A DNA stretch of 38,842 nt from Herminiimonas sp. CN (GCF_000622895.1 NZ_AVCC01000026.1:1-38842), one strand, 5' to 3'; shown: positions 23,089 through 32,808, counted from the first letter of the stretch. Program-made: numbers and translations. Notes: a model not told the origin generated them from the letters alone.

Positions 23089-24360
23089 ATGGAATTGAGC
23101 AACCAAGCCCTGCAGAAGCGCAAAGAAGCCGCCACCGTGCGCGGCGTCGGCGTAATGACCCAGATCTATGCCGATCATGCCAAGAATTCCGAAGTATGGG
23201 ATGTCGAGGGCAAGCGCTATATCGACTTCACCGGCGGCATCGGCGTGCTCAACACCGGCCATTGCCATCCGAAAGTCATCGCTGCGGTGGAAGCCCAGCT
23301 GCACAAATTTACCCATACCTGCTTCCAGGTATTCCCGTACCAGGGCTATGTCGAGCTGGCGGAAAAGCTCAACCAGATCACGCCCGGCAATCACGCCAAG
23401 CGCACCGCGCTGTTTTCGACCGGCGCCGAGGCGGCCGAAAATGCGGTGAAGATTGCCCGCGTCGCCACCGGCCGCAGCGGCATCATCGCCTTCTCCGGCG
23501 CATTCCACGGCCGCACCATGATGGGCATGGCGCTGACCGGCAAAGTGGTGCCGTACAAGGCCGGCTTCGGCCCGTTCCCGTCCGAGGTCTATCACGCGCC
23601 GTTCCCGGTGGCGCTGCATGGCGTGTCGGTGGACGATTCCCTGCAGGCGCTGGACCGGTTGTTCAAGGCCGATATCGACCCGAAACGGGTTGCCGCGATC
23701 ATCATCGAGCCGGTGCAGGGCGAGGGCGGCTTCTATCCGACGCCGCCGGAATTCATGCGCCAGCTGCGCGCGATTTGCGATTTGCACGGCATTCTGCTGG
23801 TGGTCGATGAAGTACAGAGCGGCTTTGCCCGCACCGGCAAGATGTTTGCCATTGAGCATTACGATGTGGTGCCGGACATGATGATGATGGCCAAGAGCCT
23901 GGCTGGCGGCTTCCCGCTGTCGGCCCTGACCGGCCGCGCCGAAATCATGGATGCAGCCAATCCGGGCGGTCTGGGCGGTACCTACGCCGGCAATCCGCTG
24001 GCAGTGGCGGCGGCGCTGGCGGTGATCGACGTGATTGAGGAAGAAGGCTTGGTGGCGCGCGCCAACGAGCTTGGCGCGCAATTGCGCAGCACGCTGGAAG
24101 GCTTGCGCTCCGAAGTGCCGGAAATCGCCGATGTGCGCGGCTTGGGCGCGATGGTCGCGGTCGAATTCAACCAGCCCGGCAGCAAGCAGCCGAATCCGGA
24201 CTTCGCCAAGAAAGTGCAGGCCAAGGCGCTCGAGCAAGGCCTGGTCCTGCTGACTTGCGGCATCCATTTCAACGTCATCCGCTTCCTGATGCCGCTGACG
24301 ATCCAGCCGGAAGTGTTTGCAGAAGGCTTGCAGAAATTGGCGCTTGCGATGAAGGCATAA
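23089..24360 (+). CDS. gabT: 4-aminobutyrate aminotransferase
   Basis: A 423-aa class III PLP aminotransferase that transfers the amino group of GABA to 2-oxoglutarate, giving succinic semialdehyde. It has FSTGAEAAENAVKIAR near 109, GAFHGRTMMGMALTGK near 137, IIIEPVQGEGGF near 204, VVDEVQSGFARTGK near 238 (D240), and the PLP lysine K269 in MMMAKSLAGGFPLSA. The ATG at 23089 follows GGAG; a TTG at 23014 would add 25 unlikely residues. A divergent MocR gene, the downstream ABC genes and gabD identify the operon as GABA/polyamine utilisation. Confidence 0.95.
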   Translation: MELSNQALQKRKEAATVRGVGVMTQIYADHAKNSEVWDVEGKRYIDFTGGIGVLNTGHCHPKVIAAVEAQLHKFTHTCFQVFPYQGYVELAEKLNQITPGNHAKRTALFSTGAEAAENAVKIARVATGRSGIIAFSGAFHGRTMMGMALTGKVVPYKAGFGPFPSEVYHAPFPVALHGVSVDDSLQALDRLFKADIDPKRVAAIIIEPVQGEGGFYPTPPEFMRQLRAICDLHGILLVVDEVQSGFARTGKMFAIEHYDVVPDMMMMAKSLAGGFPLSALTGRAEIMDAANPGGLGGTYAGNPLAVAAALAVIDVIEEEGLVARANELGAQLRSTLEGLRSEVPEIADVRGLGAMVAVEFNQPGSKQPNPDFAKKVQAKALEQGLVLLTCGIHFNVIRFLMPLTIQPEVFAEGLQKLALAMKA

Positions 24361-24365
24361 ACCGC

Positions 24366-24403
24366 CGCGGCAACCGGCCCCGCGCGCGGGGCCGGTTGCC
24401 GCG
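24366..24403. terminator. Perfect 38-bp palindrome after gabT
   Basis: A perfect GC-rich palindrome (19-bp arms) begins five bases after the gabT stop: arm CGCGGCAACCGGCCCCGCG and its exact complement. There is no U-tract on either side, so it is not a standard intrinsic terminator. It may slow RNA decay, attenuate transcription into the ABC genes, or act as a bidirectional stop. Confidence 0.6.
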
Positions 24404-24809
24404 CAAGGATGAGAGCAATCAGCATTGCCGGCCTTGACTGATCTGAACCAATGGAGACGCACCATGCATCACACGCCAGCCTTGCCGCACGCGGCCACAG
24501 TTCTGGCTGGCCAGTGCGCCGCGCGATCCGTCAGGAGCGCCGCGTGCCGCACACATGATCACATCCCATTCGCTTCCGGGCACAACGCCCGTTCTGACAT
24601 CAGCAGGTTTGTCGCAACTCAAGACGGCACAGTGGTAAAAAACGTAGTATCGGCAGCCAATGTCCGGGCCGGATGAGGAATTTTGAAGCGGCATCCAGCA
24701 TTCCGGTGCTGCAGTAAGATTGATGCGTCGCCCCGATTAAAGGGCGGCAGCAGTTTTTTTGATGGATGAATAAGGTTCGGCAGATTTCTGGCGTCATGGA
24801 GACACAATT
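24404..24809. other. Intergenic region between gabT and the ABC genes
   Basis: 406 bp without a convincing gene. An open frame of 83 codons from 24425 lacks family similarity and codon bias. The region probably carries a secondary promoter or leader for the ABC genes; AT-rich stretches occur near 24745. The GGAG at 24798-24801 belongs to the following TTG-initiated gene. Confidence 0.5.
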
Positions 24810-25922
24810 TTGAATCAGGCAAATACCGCAGTGCATGCAACGCGCGACACGCTGGTCGCATTTAACGGCGTCAAGAAGACTTACGATGGCGAAAATCTGG
24901 TCGTTAAAAATCTGAACCTGGATATCGAACGGGGCGAGTTTCTGACCCTGCTGGGGCCGTCCGGCTCCGGCAAGACCACCTGCCTGATGATGCTGGCCGG
25001 TTTCGAATTTCCTACCGGCGGCGAAATCCGTCTTGATGGGCAATTGCTCAACAAGGTGCCGCCGCACAAGCGCAACATCGGCATGGTGTTCCAGAACTAC
25101 GCGCTGTTCCCGCACATGACGGTGGGCCAGAACGTCGCGTACCCGCTGCAGGTGCGCGGCCTGGCTGCCGGCGAGCGCGCCGAGAAGGTCAAGAAGGCGC
25201 TCGACATGGTGCAGATGGGCAAGTTTGCCGAACGCTATCCGGCCCAGCTGTCCGGCGGCCAGCAGCAGCGCATCGCGTTGGCGCGCGCGCTGGTGTTCGA
25301 TCCCAAGCTGGTGCTGATGGACGAGCCGCTGGGCGCGCTCGACAAGCAGTTGCGCGAACACATGCAGCTGGAACTCAAAGCCTTGCACCAGCGGCTCGGC
25401 GTCACTTTCGTCTATGTTACCCATGATCAAAGCGAAGCGCTGACGATGTCGGACCGGGTCGCGGTATTCGATCAGGGCATCATCCAGCAACTGGCGGTGG
25501 TCGATCGCCTGTACGAGTATCCTGAAAACCAGTTCGTGGCCGGCTTCATCGGTGACAACAACCGCTTTGCCGGCAGCGTCGAATCCGTATCCGGGGAGCG
25601 CGCCACGCTGCGCCTGGTGGACGGCTCGGTACTCACCGGTACTAATGCCAACGCCGCATCGGCGGGGCAGGCGGCGGTCGCCTGCATCCGCCCCGAGCGC
25701 ATCCGCCTGGCGCCGCTGGACGCGGGGGCGCCGAACGCGCTGCGCGTGTCCGTCGCCGGCCTGATCTATTTCGGCGACCATGTCCGGGTACGCTGTGCAT
25801 TGCCGCATCAGGACGATTGTTTCGTCAAGCTGACTCTCGGCGACCCGGCGCTGGCCGGATTGACGGAAGGCACGCAAGTGGCGCTGGACCTGGATCCGGA
25901 GCGCTTGCGCATTTTCATCTAG
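24810..25922 (+). CDS. ABC transporter ATP-binding protein (PotA-like)
   Basis: A 370-aa ATPase of the spermidine/putrescine (PotA) group. Walker A is GPSGSGKT (49-56), the Q-loop is in [14 protein letters not shown], the signature is LSGGQQQR, Walker B is [12 protein letters not shown], and the switch histidine is in [14 protein letters not shown] domain occupies about residues 285-370. The start is TTG at 24810 with GGAG eight bases upstream; no in-frame ATG is closer to the conserved N-terminus. It probably powers uptake of GABA, putrescine or a related amine together with the next three genes. Confidence 0.92.
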   Translation: MNQANTAVHATRDTLVAFNGVKKTYDGENLVVKNLNLDIERGEFLTLLGPSGSGKTTCLMMLAGFEFPTGGEIRLDGQLLNKVPPHKRNIGMVFQNYALFPHMTVGQNVAYPLQVRGLAAGERAEKVKKALDMVQMGKFAERYPAQLSGGQQQRIALARALVFDPKLVLMDEPLGALDKQLREHMQLELKALHQRLGVTFVYVTHDQSEALTMSDRVAVFDQGIIQQLAVVDRLYEYPENQFVAGFIGDNNRFAGSVESVSGERATLRLVDGSVLTGTNANAASAGQAAVACIRPERIRLAPLDAGAPNALRVSVAGLIYFGDHVRVRCALPHQDDCFVKLTLGDPALAGLTEGTQVALDLDPERLRIFI

Positions 25923-25961
25923 TTTTTACCACCCCGAACCATAAAATATAGAGGAGTTGCA

Positions 25962-27002
25962 ATGAGACTGTTATTCAAACCCATTCTGGCGTCGGCGGCA
26001 TTGTCAGTCGGCTTGGTCGGCTTCACGCACGCGGCCGAAATCACGGTCGTCAACTTTGGCGGCGCCAACGGCAACGCGCAAAAAGCAGCGTACATCGAGC
26101 CGTTCGAAAAAGCGACGGGCAATAAAGTGGTGATGGTCGAATACAACGGTGAGCTGGCCAAAGTCAAGGCCATGGTCGAAACCAAAAAAGTCAGCTGGGA
26201 TGTGGTGGAAATCGAAGCAGGCGTGATCGGCCGTGCTTGCGAAGAAGATTTGCTGGAAAAAATCGACTACAGAAAAATCGGCAAAAAATCCGATTTCATG
26301 CCGGAAGCGATCCACGAATGCGGCGTCGGCACCTTCGTGTGGTCGACCGTGCTGGCGTATAACGCCGACAAGCTCAAGACTGCGCCGACCGGCTGGGCCG
26401 ATTTCTGGAACGTCAAGAAATTCCCCGGCAAGCGCGCGATGCGCAAGGGTGCGCGCTATAACCTGGAATTCGCGCTGATGGCCGACGGCGTGCCGACCAA
26501 GGATGTCTACAAGGTGCTGGCAACCAAGGCCGGCGTCGAGCGCGCGTTCAAGAAACTCGACGAGCTCAAGCCTAACATCCAGTGGTGGGAAGCCGGCGCG
26601 CAGCCGCCGCAATTCCTGGTGGCCGGCGACGTGACGATGACCACCGCCTACAACGGGCGCATCGATTCCGCCCAGCGCGAAGGCAAGAACCTGCAGGTAG
26701 TCTGGGCCGGCAGCATCTACGATCTGGACTACTGGGCGATTCCAAAGGGTTCGCCAAACAAGGCCGCAGCCGAGAAATTCATCGCTTACGCCAGTTCGCC
26801 TGAAGCGCAAAAGAACTATGCCGGCAAGATCGCTTACGGTCCTACCAACCTTGGCACAATGAAGTTGCTGGATGCCAAGGTTCAGGCGAATCTGCCAAGC
26901 TCGGCAAAAAATGCCAAGGATGCGGTTGAGAATAATCTGAAATTCTGGACCGATCATGGCGAAGACCTGGAGCAGCGCTTCACCGCCTGGGCTGCCAAGT
27001 AA
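25962..27002 (+). CDS. ABC transporter substrate-binding protein (PotD-like)
   Basis: A 346-aa periplasmic solute-binding protein. The signal peptide (about 1-24, ending THA) is followed by the spermidine/putrescine-type fold: EITVVNFGGANGNAQKAAYI, VVEIEAGVIGRACEEDLLEK, and FVWSTVLAYNADKLKTAPTG. GGAG precedes the ATG. It gives the importer its specificity; the gab context suggests GABA, putrescine or a related compound. A GC-rich region with possible stem (GATGGG 27020 with CCCATC 27076) follows, a usual arrangement to raise binding-protein levels over permeases. Confidence 0.92.
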   Translation: MRLLFKPILASAALSVGLVGFTHAAEITVVNFGGANGNAQKAAYIEPFEKATGNKVVMVEYNGELAKVKAMVETKKVSWDVVEIEAGVIGRACEEDLLEKIDYRKIGKKSDFMPEAIHECGVGTFVWSTVLAYNADKLKTAPTGWADFWNVKKFPGKRAMRKGARYNLEFALMADGVPTKDVYKVLATKAGVERAFKKLDELKPNIQWWEAGAQPPQFLVAGDVTMTTAYNGRIDSAQREGKNLQVVWAGSIYDLDYWAIPKGSPNKAAAEKFIAYASSPEAQKNYAGKIAYGPTNLGTMKLLDAKVQANLPSSAKNAKDAVENNLKFWTDHGEDLEQRFTAWAAK

Positions 27003-27233
27003 GCTTCATGCAGTAGGGCGATGGGGCGGAGTGCAATCCGCGCGGCGACGATTGTTCTGTGCGGGTTCCGTCCGTCCCATCTGCTGTTTGCGTTTGGTTT
27101 GGCGCTCAATATGTACGCCAAATAAGTCGTCTCCTCGCCCGTCGCGCGCCCCACTGGGCTGACGCGTGACGGGGTTTGATGCTGCTCACGGCGGTGCTGC
27201 GGGCAGTACTTTTATTTTCCGGTATTTTCAATT

Positions 27234-28514
27234 ATGAGTTCACTGGCATCTGGCATAGCATTGGACGCGGCCGCAATCGAGCCCTCCGTGCCGCAGCTCA
27301 AGCGCGACTTGCGCCGGGCGCAACTGCGCAAGCGCACCATGGCGCTGGCGCTGATTGCGCCGCTGGCGATTTTCTTGATGATCACCTTTGTGGTGCCGAT
27401 CGCGGTCCTGCTCAAGCGCGCGATCGAAAACCCGGAAGTGGCCACGACCCTGCCGCACACCGTTGCCGCCTTGTCGCACTGGGACCGCAAGGAAATGCCG
27501 GGCGACGCCGCTTTCGTTGCGCTGGCGCAGGATCTGACCCTGGCCAAGCAGCAAAATACCGCCGGCACGCTGGCGCGGCGCATTAATAGCGAACTGCCAG
27601 GTGCCCGTTCTGTAATCCTGAAAACGATGCGGGCGATGCCGCCGGTCGATGCCGACGGCAAGCCGGTTCCGGCATCCGGCATCCGGCAGGCATTGATCGA
27701 ACTCGATGAACAATGGGGGCAACCGGAATTCTGGCGCGTGATCGCCAAGAACGGCTCCAAATATTCAGCCTATTACCTGCTGGCCTCGGTCGACCTGCAA
27801 CAGGACAGCATGGGCCACATTACAAAAATACCGGAAGACATGTCGGCCTACCGGGAAATTTTCGGTCGCACCTTCTGGATCAGCCTGGTGGCTACCCTCT
27901 GCTGTCTGGCGATCGGCTATCCGCTGGCGTACTGGCTCTCGACCATGCCGGAGCGGCGCGCCAACCTGTTCATGATCCTGGTGCTGATCCCGTTCTGGAC
28001 CTCGATCCTGGTGCGGGTCGCGGCCTGGATCGTGCTGCTGCAGTCGGAAGGGCTGGTCAACAAGGCGCTGATGGCGCTGGGCCTCACGCAAGCGCCGCTG
28101 GAACTGCTGTTCAACCGCATCGGCGTGTATATCTCGATGACCCACATCCTGCTGCCGTTCATGATCCTGCCGCTGTACAGCGTGATGAAAGCGATCCCGC
28201 CGACCTATATGCGCGCTGCGGTTTCGCTCGGCAGCCATCCGTTTGCCGCCTTTTGGCGCGTGTACGTGCCGCAAACCTATCCCGGCATCGGCGCCGGCGG
28301 CCTGCTGGTATTCATCCTGGCGCTCGGCTACTACATCACGCCGGCTCTGCTGGGCGGCCCGAACGAGCAGATGGTCAGTTATTACGTGGCCTACTTCACC
28401 AACGTGACCATCAACTGGGGCATGGCCAGCGCGCTCGGCGCCTTGCTGTTTGCCGCCACCCTGGTGCTGTACGGCGTCTACCGGCGCTTCGCCAAAATTG
28501 AAGTCAGCATGTAA
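27234..28514 (+). CDS. ABC transporter permease (PotB-like, with large periplasmic loop)
   Basis: A 426-aa membrane subunit. After a cytosolic lead (about 1-35) comes TM1 (MALALIAPLAIFLMITFVVP). A long periplasmic segment of about 140 residues follows (about 60-200, containing the PEVATTLPHTVAAL and YYLLASVDLQQD parts). The standard BPD permease core comes next, with the EAA-like loop near YMRAAVSLGSHPFAAFWRVY (about 325-344). This inserted loop is larger than in E. coli PotB. The ATG at 27234 lacks an obvious Shine-Dalgarno. It pairs with the next permease and the PotA-like ATPase. Confidence 0.9.
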   Translation: MSSLASGIALDAAAIEPSVPQLKRDLRRAQLRKRTMALALIAPLAIFLMITFVVPIAVLLKRAIENPEVATTLPHTVAALSHWDRKEMPGDAAFVALAQDLTLAKQQNTAGTLARRINSELPGARSVILKTMRAMPPVDADGKPVPASGIRQALIELDEQWGQPEFWRVIAKNGSKYSAYYLLASVDLQQDSMGHITKIPEDMSAYREIFGRTFWISLVATLCCLAIGYPLAYWLSTMPERRANLFMILVLIPFWTSILVRVAAWIVLLQSEGLVNKALMALGLTQAPLELLFNRIGVYISMTHILLPFMILPLYSVMKAIPPTYMRAAVSLGSHPFAAFWRVYVPQTYPGIGAGGLLVFILALGYYITPALLGGPNEQMVSYYVAYFTNVTINWGMASALGALLFAATLVLYGVYRRFAKIEVSM

Positions 28515-28528
28515 CCGGGATCACTATC

Positions 28529-29365
28529 ATGAAAACTTCCCTGCCTTTATTTCCGCCTTATGTCTCGCTGCTCGAGCGCGTCTGGTTCTTTTTCCTGCGT
28601 GGCTTCAACGTGCTGGCATTGGTATTTCTTCTGTTGCCGATTCTGGTGATCATGCCGCTGTCGTTTTCGGACAGTACCTTCCTGTCCTATCCGATCCCCG
28701 GCTATTCGCTGCGCTGGTACCAGAATCTGATCCAGTCCGAAGACTGGATCCGCGCTGCCAAGAACAGCTTCATCGTCGCGCCGCTGGCGACCATTCTGGC
28801 GACCGTGCTCGGCACGCTGGCCGCGGTCGGCCTGAACAAGGCCAACTTCCCCTTCAAGGGCTTGCTGATGGCGGTGCTGATTTCGCCGATGGTGGTGCCG
28901 GTGGTGGTGGTCGGCGTCGGCATGTATTTCTTCTTCGCCAAAATCGGCCTAGCCGACAGCTACACCGGCCTGATCCTGGCCCATGCGGCGCTGGGCGCGC
29001 CGTTCGTGGTGACCACGGTATCGGCCACACTGCAAGGCTTCAACCACAACCTGGTGCGCGCCAGCCTGAGCCTGGGTGCCGGACCGTTGCAGACCTTTTT
29101 CCGCATCACGCTGCCGGTGATTGCGCCGGGCCTGATTTCCGGCGCGTTGTTCGCGTTTGCCACCTCGTTCGATGAAGTCGTCGTTACGCTGTTTTTGGCC
29201 GGGCCGAGCCAGTCGACCTTGCCGCGCCAGATGTTTACCGGCATCCGTGAAAGCATCAACCCGACCATCGCCGCACTGGCGACCATCCTGATCGTGTTTT
29301 CCACCTGCCTGCTACTGGTTCTGGAATGGCTGCGCGGCCGCAACAAGGCTGCCGCCAGAATTTAA
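28529..29365 (+). CDS. ABC transporter permease (PotC-like)
   Basis: A 278-aa inner-membrane permease with about six helices. It has LVFLLLPILVIMPLSFSDST near 35, the PotC-like FLSYPIPGYSLRWYQNL near 51, and the EAA-like loop LVRASLSLGAGPLQTFFRIT near 174. It lies 14 bp after the first permease gene, so they are cotranslated. It completes the four-gene importer. Confidence 0.92.
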   Translation: MKTSLPLFPPYVSLLERVWFFFLRGFNVLALVFLLLPILVIMPLSFSDSTFLSYPIPGYSLRWYQNLIQSEDWIRAAKNSFIVAPLATILATVLGTLAAVGLNKANFPFKGLLMAVLISPMVVPVVVVGVGMYFFFAKIGLADSYTGLILAHAALGAPFVVTTVSATLQGFNHNLVRASLSLGAGPLQTFFRITLPVIAPGLISGALFAFATSFDEVVVTLFLAGPSQSTLPRQMFTGIRESINPTIAALATILIVFSTCLLLVLEWLRGRNKAAARI

Positions 29366-29386
29366 CCCACCTTACGGAGATTTTTT

Positions 29387-30841
29387 ATGCTGCAATTACA
29401 AGACCCATCGCTGTTGCAACAACAAGCGTATCTGGACGGCAAATGGTGCGATGCCGATGACGGCAGCACGATCGCCGTGACCAATCCTGCCACCGGTGAA
29501 GTGTTGGGCACGGTGCCGAAGATGGGTGCGGCCGAAACCCGCCGCGCAATCGAGGCCGCCAATGCCGCCTGGCCGGCCTGGCGCAAGAAAACCGCCAAGG
29601 AGCGCAGCGCCGTCCTGCGCAAGTGGAACGACCTGATGCTGGCCAATGCCGATGACCTGGCGCTGATCATGACCGCCGAGCAGGGCAAGCCGCTACCGGA
29701 AGCTAAAGGCGAAGTGTTGTACGCCGCCTCGTTCATCGAATGGTTCGCCGAAGAAGCCAAGCGCATCGCCGGCGAAACCTTGCAATCGCCGTGGCCGGAC
29801 CGCCGTTTGCTGGTGGTCAAGGAGCCGATCGGCGTCTGCGCGGCGATCACGCCGTGGAACTTCCCGTCCGCGATGATCACCCGCAAGGCCGGCCCGGCAC
29901 TGGCGGCAGGCTGCCCGATGGTGGTCAAGCCGGCCGAAGCGACCCCGTTCTCGGCGCTGGCAATGGCGGTACTGGGCGAACGGGCCGGGATTCCGGCCGG
30001 GATCTTCAGCGTCATCACCGGTTCCTCGCGCGCCATCGGCGGCGAGATGACCAGCAACCCGATCGTGCGCAAACTGACGTTTACCGGCTCGACCGAAGTC
30101 GGCCGCCTGCTGATGGCGCAAAGCGCGCCGACCATCAAGAAACTGTCGCTGGAGCTGGGCGGCAATGCGCCGTTCATCGTGTTCGACGATGCCGACCTGG
30201 ATGCCGCGATCGAAGGCGCGCTGGCCTCGAAATACCGCAATGCCGGCCAGACCTGCGTCTGCGCCAACCGCCTCTATGTGCAGGATGGGGTGTATGACGC
30301 GTTTGCCGCCAAACTGGTGGCGGCGGTGGCCAAGCTGAAGGTTGGCAACGGCCAGGAAGCGGGGGTCACGCAAGGGCCGATGATCGATGTCAAGGCGATC
30401 GAAAAAGTCGAAGAGCATATTGCCGATGCGCTGGCCAAAGGCGGCCGCCTGCTGGCCGGCGGCAAGCGCCATGCGCTCGGCCACAGCTTTTTCGAGCCGA
30501 CCATCATCGCCGACGTCACCACCGAGATGCGGGTGGCCAAGGAAGAAACCTTCGGCCCGCTGGCGCCGTTGTTCCGCTTCAAGACCGAGGAAGAGGTGCT
30601 GGCGCAAGCCAACGATACCGAATTCGGTCTGGCCAGCTATTTCTACACCCGCGACATCGGCCGCGCCTGGCGCGTCGCCGAAGGCCTGGAGTCCGGCATG
30701 GTCGGCATCAACAGCGGCCTGATTTCGAATGAAATCGCACCGTTCGGCGGCGTCAAGCAGTCCGGCCTGGGACGCGAAGGCTCGACCTACGGCATGGATG
30801 ACTATCTGATCATCAAGTACATGTGCATGGGCGGAATCTGA
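29387..30841 (+). CDS. gabD: Succinate-semialdehyde dehydrogenase
   Basis: A 484-aa aldehyde dehydrogenase that oxidises succinic semialdehyde, the GabT product, to succinate. Conserved elements are PWNFP at 156-160 (N158), FTGSTEVGR near 232, the glutamate general base E256 in LELGG, and the catalytic Cys pair C290/C292 in NAGQTCVCANR, typical of SSADH with its redox-switch cysteine spacing. A strong GGAG precedes the ATG. It is the last gene of the operon and is followed by a strong intrinsic terminator. Confidence 0.94.
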   Translation: MLQLQDPSLLQQQAYLDGKWCDADDGSTIAVTNPATGEVLGTVPKMGAAETRRAIEAANAAWPAWRKKTAKERSAVLRKWNDLMLANADDLALIMTAEQGKPLPEAKGEVLYAASFIEWFAEEAKRIAGETLQSPWPDRRLLVVKEPIGVCAAITPWNFPSAMITRKAGPALAAGCPMVVKPAEATPFSALAMAVLGERAGIPAGIFSVITGSSRAIGGEMTSNPIVRKLTFTGSTEVGRLLMAQSAPTIKKLSLELGGNAPFIVFDDADLDAAIEGALASKYRNAGQTCVCANRLYVQDGVYDAFAAKLVAAVAKLKVGNGQEAGVTQGPMIDVKAIEKVEEHIADALAKGGRLLAGGKRHALGHSFFEPTIIADVTTEMRVAKEETFGPLAPLFRFKTEEEVLAQANDTEFGLASYFYTRDIGRAWRVAEGLESGMVGINSGLISNEIAPFGGVKQSGLGREGSTYGMDDYLIIKYMCMGGI

Positions 30842-30851
30842 TTCTTGCTGC

Positions 30852-30877
30852 AACGGGCGCCTCAGGCGCCCGTTTTT
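30852..30877 (+). terminator. Rho-independent terminator of the gab operon
   Basis: A strong GC stem with arms ACGGGCGCCT... and ...AGGCGCCCGT is followed by TTTTT, directly after the gabD stop. This is a standard intrinsic terminator that ends the gabT-ABC-gabD unit. Confidence 0.9.
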
Positions 30878-31114
30878 GCACGTACAGGGGACATATTTGA
30901 AGTTGCAGGAAAAACCTGGACATATTACTGGCGCTGCATGCGCCCCGGGTCTGATTGCCATGTTGGTTCTATTGTCTGCAGAACCGAAAATGTTAATCTT
31001 AAATCTTGAAATCAGCGGTAAAAGGTAGAAAATAGCGATAAGAAATAAGATGCAGCTGGCAGGCCGCTATGCCGATCCGGTGCGGCGATGCGCAGCTGAG
31101 TGCAGGAGACAAAG

Positions 31115-32080
31115 ATGTATCAGCGATACACGACTAATGGAGCGCCGGGACAACTCCATCACCGGTACTGGCAGGAGGTAATCGGCAACACCTATTTCAA
31201 TTTGCAATTGCGCTTTCCGCAGGCGGACAATTTTGAAGGGATGCTCGAGTCCTGGAAAATCGGTGCGGTATCGATTTCACGATTGCAGTCGAATGCGCTT
31301 TGCTATGAGCGGCTGCGGCCCGATTGCCAGAAAGAGGAAGAACATTTCCTGGTAACAATCCCGGAACAGACCAGCATAGAATTTACGCAATTCACCAGAA
31401 GCGTTGTATGCCAGCCCGGAAACTTCGTTCTGGAGCACAGCAACGAGCCGTACCAGTTCGGATACGGAAAAGCGAATGCGATGTGGGTGGTGAAATTACC
31501 GGGCAGCATACTGCGCAACCGGATTCGCAATCCCGACCGGTTTTGCGCGATGCAGTTCGATGTCTTGTCAGGTATCGGCATGCTGTTTCATGACTACCTG
31601 CAACTTATCGTCCGGCACAAGGAGCATCTGGCCCAATCGATTGCGCCTGTGATGGGCCAGCAGCTGATGGAGTTGCTGGCAGCGACTCTGGAAGCCGATC
31701 CCCGGATCTTGCATTCGAATAATTCCGCGGTGCGTTGCGCGCACCTGAGACGGGTCGAGGAGTTTGTGCGGCGCAACTTGTCCGACCCCGACCTTACGCC
31801 GGAGCGAATCGCCAAATCGTGTGCGATTTCGACCCGCTATCTGCACTTGCTGTTCAAGGAAACCGATCAAACCGTATCGCAATGGATGCGGGATCTGCGC
31901 TTGCAGGCGGCCCATGAGCATTTGTGCCGCTCCACCGGCAGTACCCAGATCGGACAAATTGCATATCAATGGGGTTTTTCGGATCAGGCCCAGTTTTGCA
32001 ATGCGTTCAAGCAGAAATTCGGCTTGAAGCCGAGCGAGTTGCGCAAACAAAACGTCCGTGAAATTGTTGTGGAAAAGTAA
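31115..32080 (+). CDS. AraC-family transcriptional regulator (FeaR-like)
   Basis: A 321-aa regulator with an AraC-binding-like N-terminal domain (about 10-195) and a C-terminal AraC HTH (about 215-315), with VEEFVRRNLSDPDLTPERIA, SCAISTRYLHLLFKE and IGQIAYQWGFSDQAQFCNAF. This domain pair is found in FeaR and other regulators of aromatic/amine catabolism. The ATG at 31115 follows GCAGGAGAC. The next rightward gene is absent and MarC is convergent, so its target may be the hydantoinase cluster, the gab operon or a distant locus. The target is not visible. Confidence 0.9.
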   Translation: MYQRYTTNGAPGQLHHRYWQEVIGNTYFNLQLRFPQADNFEGMLESWKIGAVSISRLQSNALCYERLRPDCQKEEEHFLVTIPEQTSIEFTQFTRSVVCQPGNFVLEHSNEPYQFGYGKANAMWVVKLPGSILRNRIRNPDRFCAMQFDVLSGIGMLFHDYLQLIVRHKEHLAQSIAPVMGQQLMELLAATLEADPRILHSNNSAVRCAHLRRVEEFVRRNLSDPDLTPERIAKSCAISTRYLHLLFKETDQTVSQWMRDLRLQAAHEHLCRSTGSTQIGQIAYQWGFSDQAQFCNAFKQKFGLKPSELRKQNVREIVVEK

Positions 32081-32092
32081 CCGTCGTGCCGC

Positions 32093-32737
32093 TTACCCAA
32101 GCCCGGGCAGCAATTCCTTGATGCCTTTTGCCAGCAACTGCACCGCAATCGCGGTCAGGGTGACGCCGGAAATCCGACTCAGGATGGCCAGGCCGCCCGG
32201 CCCCAGCAGGGTGCCGAGGGGTTTGGCAAAATACAGGGTCAGCCCTGCCAGCGCGCCAAAAATCACGCACACGCAAGAAATCCCGACCAGATCAATGATT
32301 GAGTTAAATCGTCCGGCGGTTGCGATAATCAGGGAAACCATCCCGGCCCCGACCGAAAGGGGAAACACGATCGGCACTGCAACCAAGGCGCGCCAGTCGT
32401 CTCGGCCGGGTTTGCTTGCCTTATCCAGTTCAATCGGCGAAATTCCCTGCCCCAGCATGATCGGCAAAGCCGACAGCAGCAATGCGATACCTCCGGCCAT
32501 GGTCAGTGCTGGAACCGTAATGCCGAGCACGACCAGCAAAAACTGGCCGGCCCAGGCAAACACCGTCAATACGGCCGCGATGAAAATGCCCATCCGAACC
32601 GCGATTTTTTTCTGTATCAGGGCCGGAAACGGGTAGGTCAATAAAGCGAACGGCCCGATCACGGCAGGGGGGCTGAACAGCGATACCAAGCCGGTCAGCA
32701 ACAGCACAAGGTCATGAATTTGTATCGTTATCCACAT
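32093..32737 (-). CDS. MarC-family integral membrane protein
   Basis: A 214-aa inner-membrane protein with about six helices: LVSLFSPPAVIGPFALLTYP near 17, AGGIALLLSALPIMLGQG near 81, and VAVPIVFPLSVGAGMVSLII near 118. This matches the MarC/YchE family, whose transport role is undefined. It ends only 12 bp from the convergent AraC gene. A weak Shine-Dalgarno precedes the ATG. Confidence 0.88.
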   Translation of the reverse strand: MWITIQIHDLVLLLTGLVSLFSPPAVIGPFALLTYPFPALIQKKIAVRMGIFIAAVLTVFAWAGQFLLVVLGITVPALTMAGGIALLLSALPIMLGQGISPIELDKASKPGRDDWRALVAVPIVFPLSVGAGMVSLIIATAGRFNSIIDLVGISCVCVIFGALAGLTLYFAKPLGTLLGPGGLAILSRISGVTLTAIAVQLLAKGIKELLPGLG

Positions 32738-32808
32738 GATTGCAAGCCTGTTTCGTAGTGCGCGGATGGCCTTGGATATGCTTCTTTGCCCGGCCCACCG
32801 GATGCCGG

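Noticed and set aside
24425..24676. An 83-codon frame between gabT and the ABC ATPase gene
   Set aside because: Composition does not look like a real protein and there is no supporting Shine-Dalgarno; kept as intergenic.
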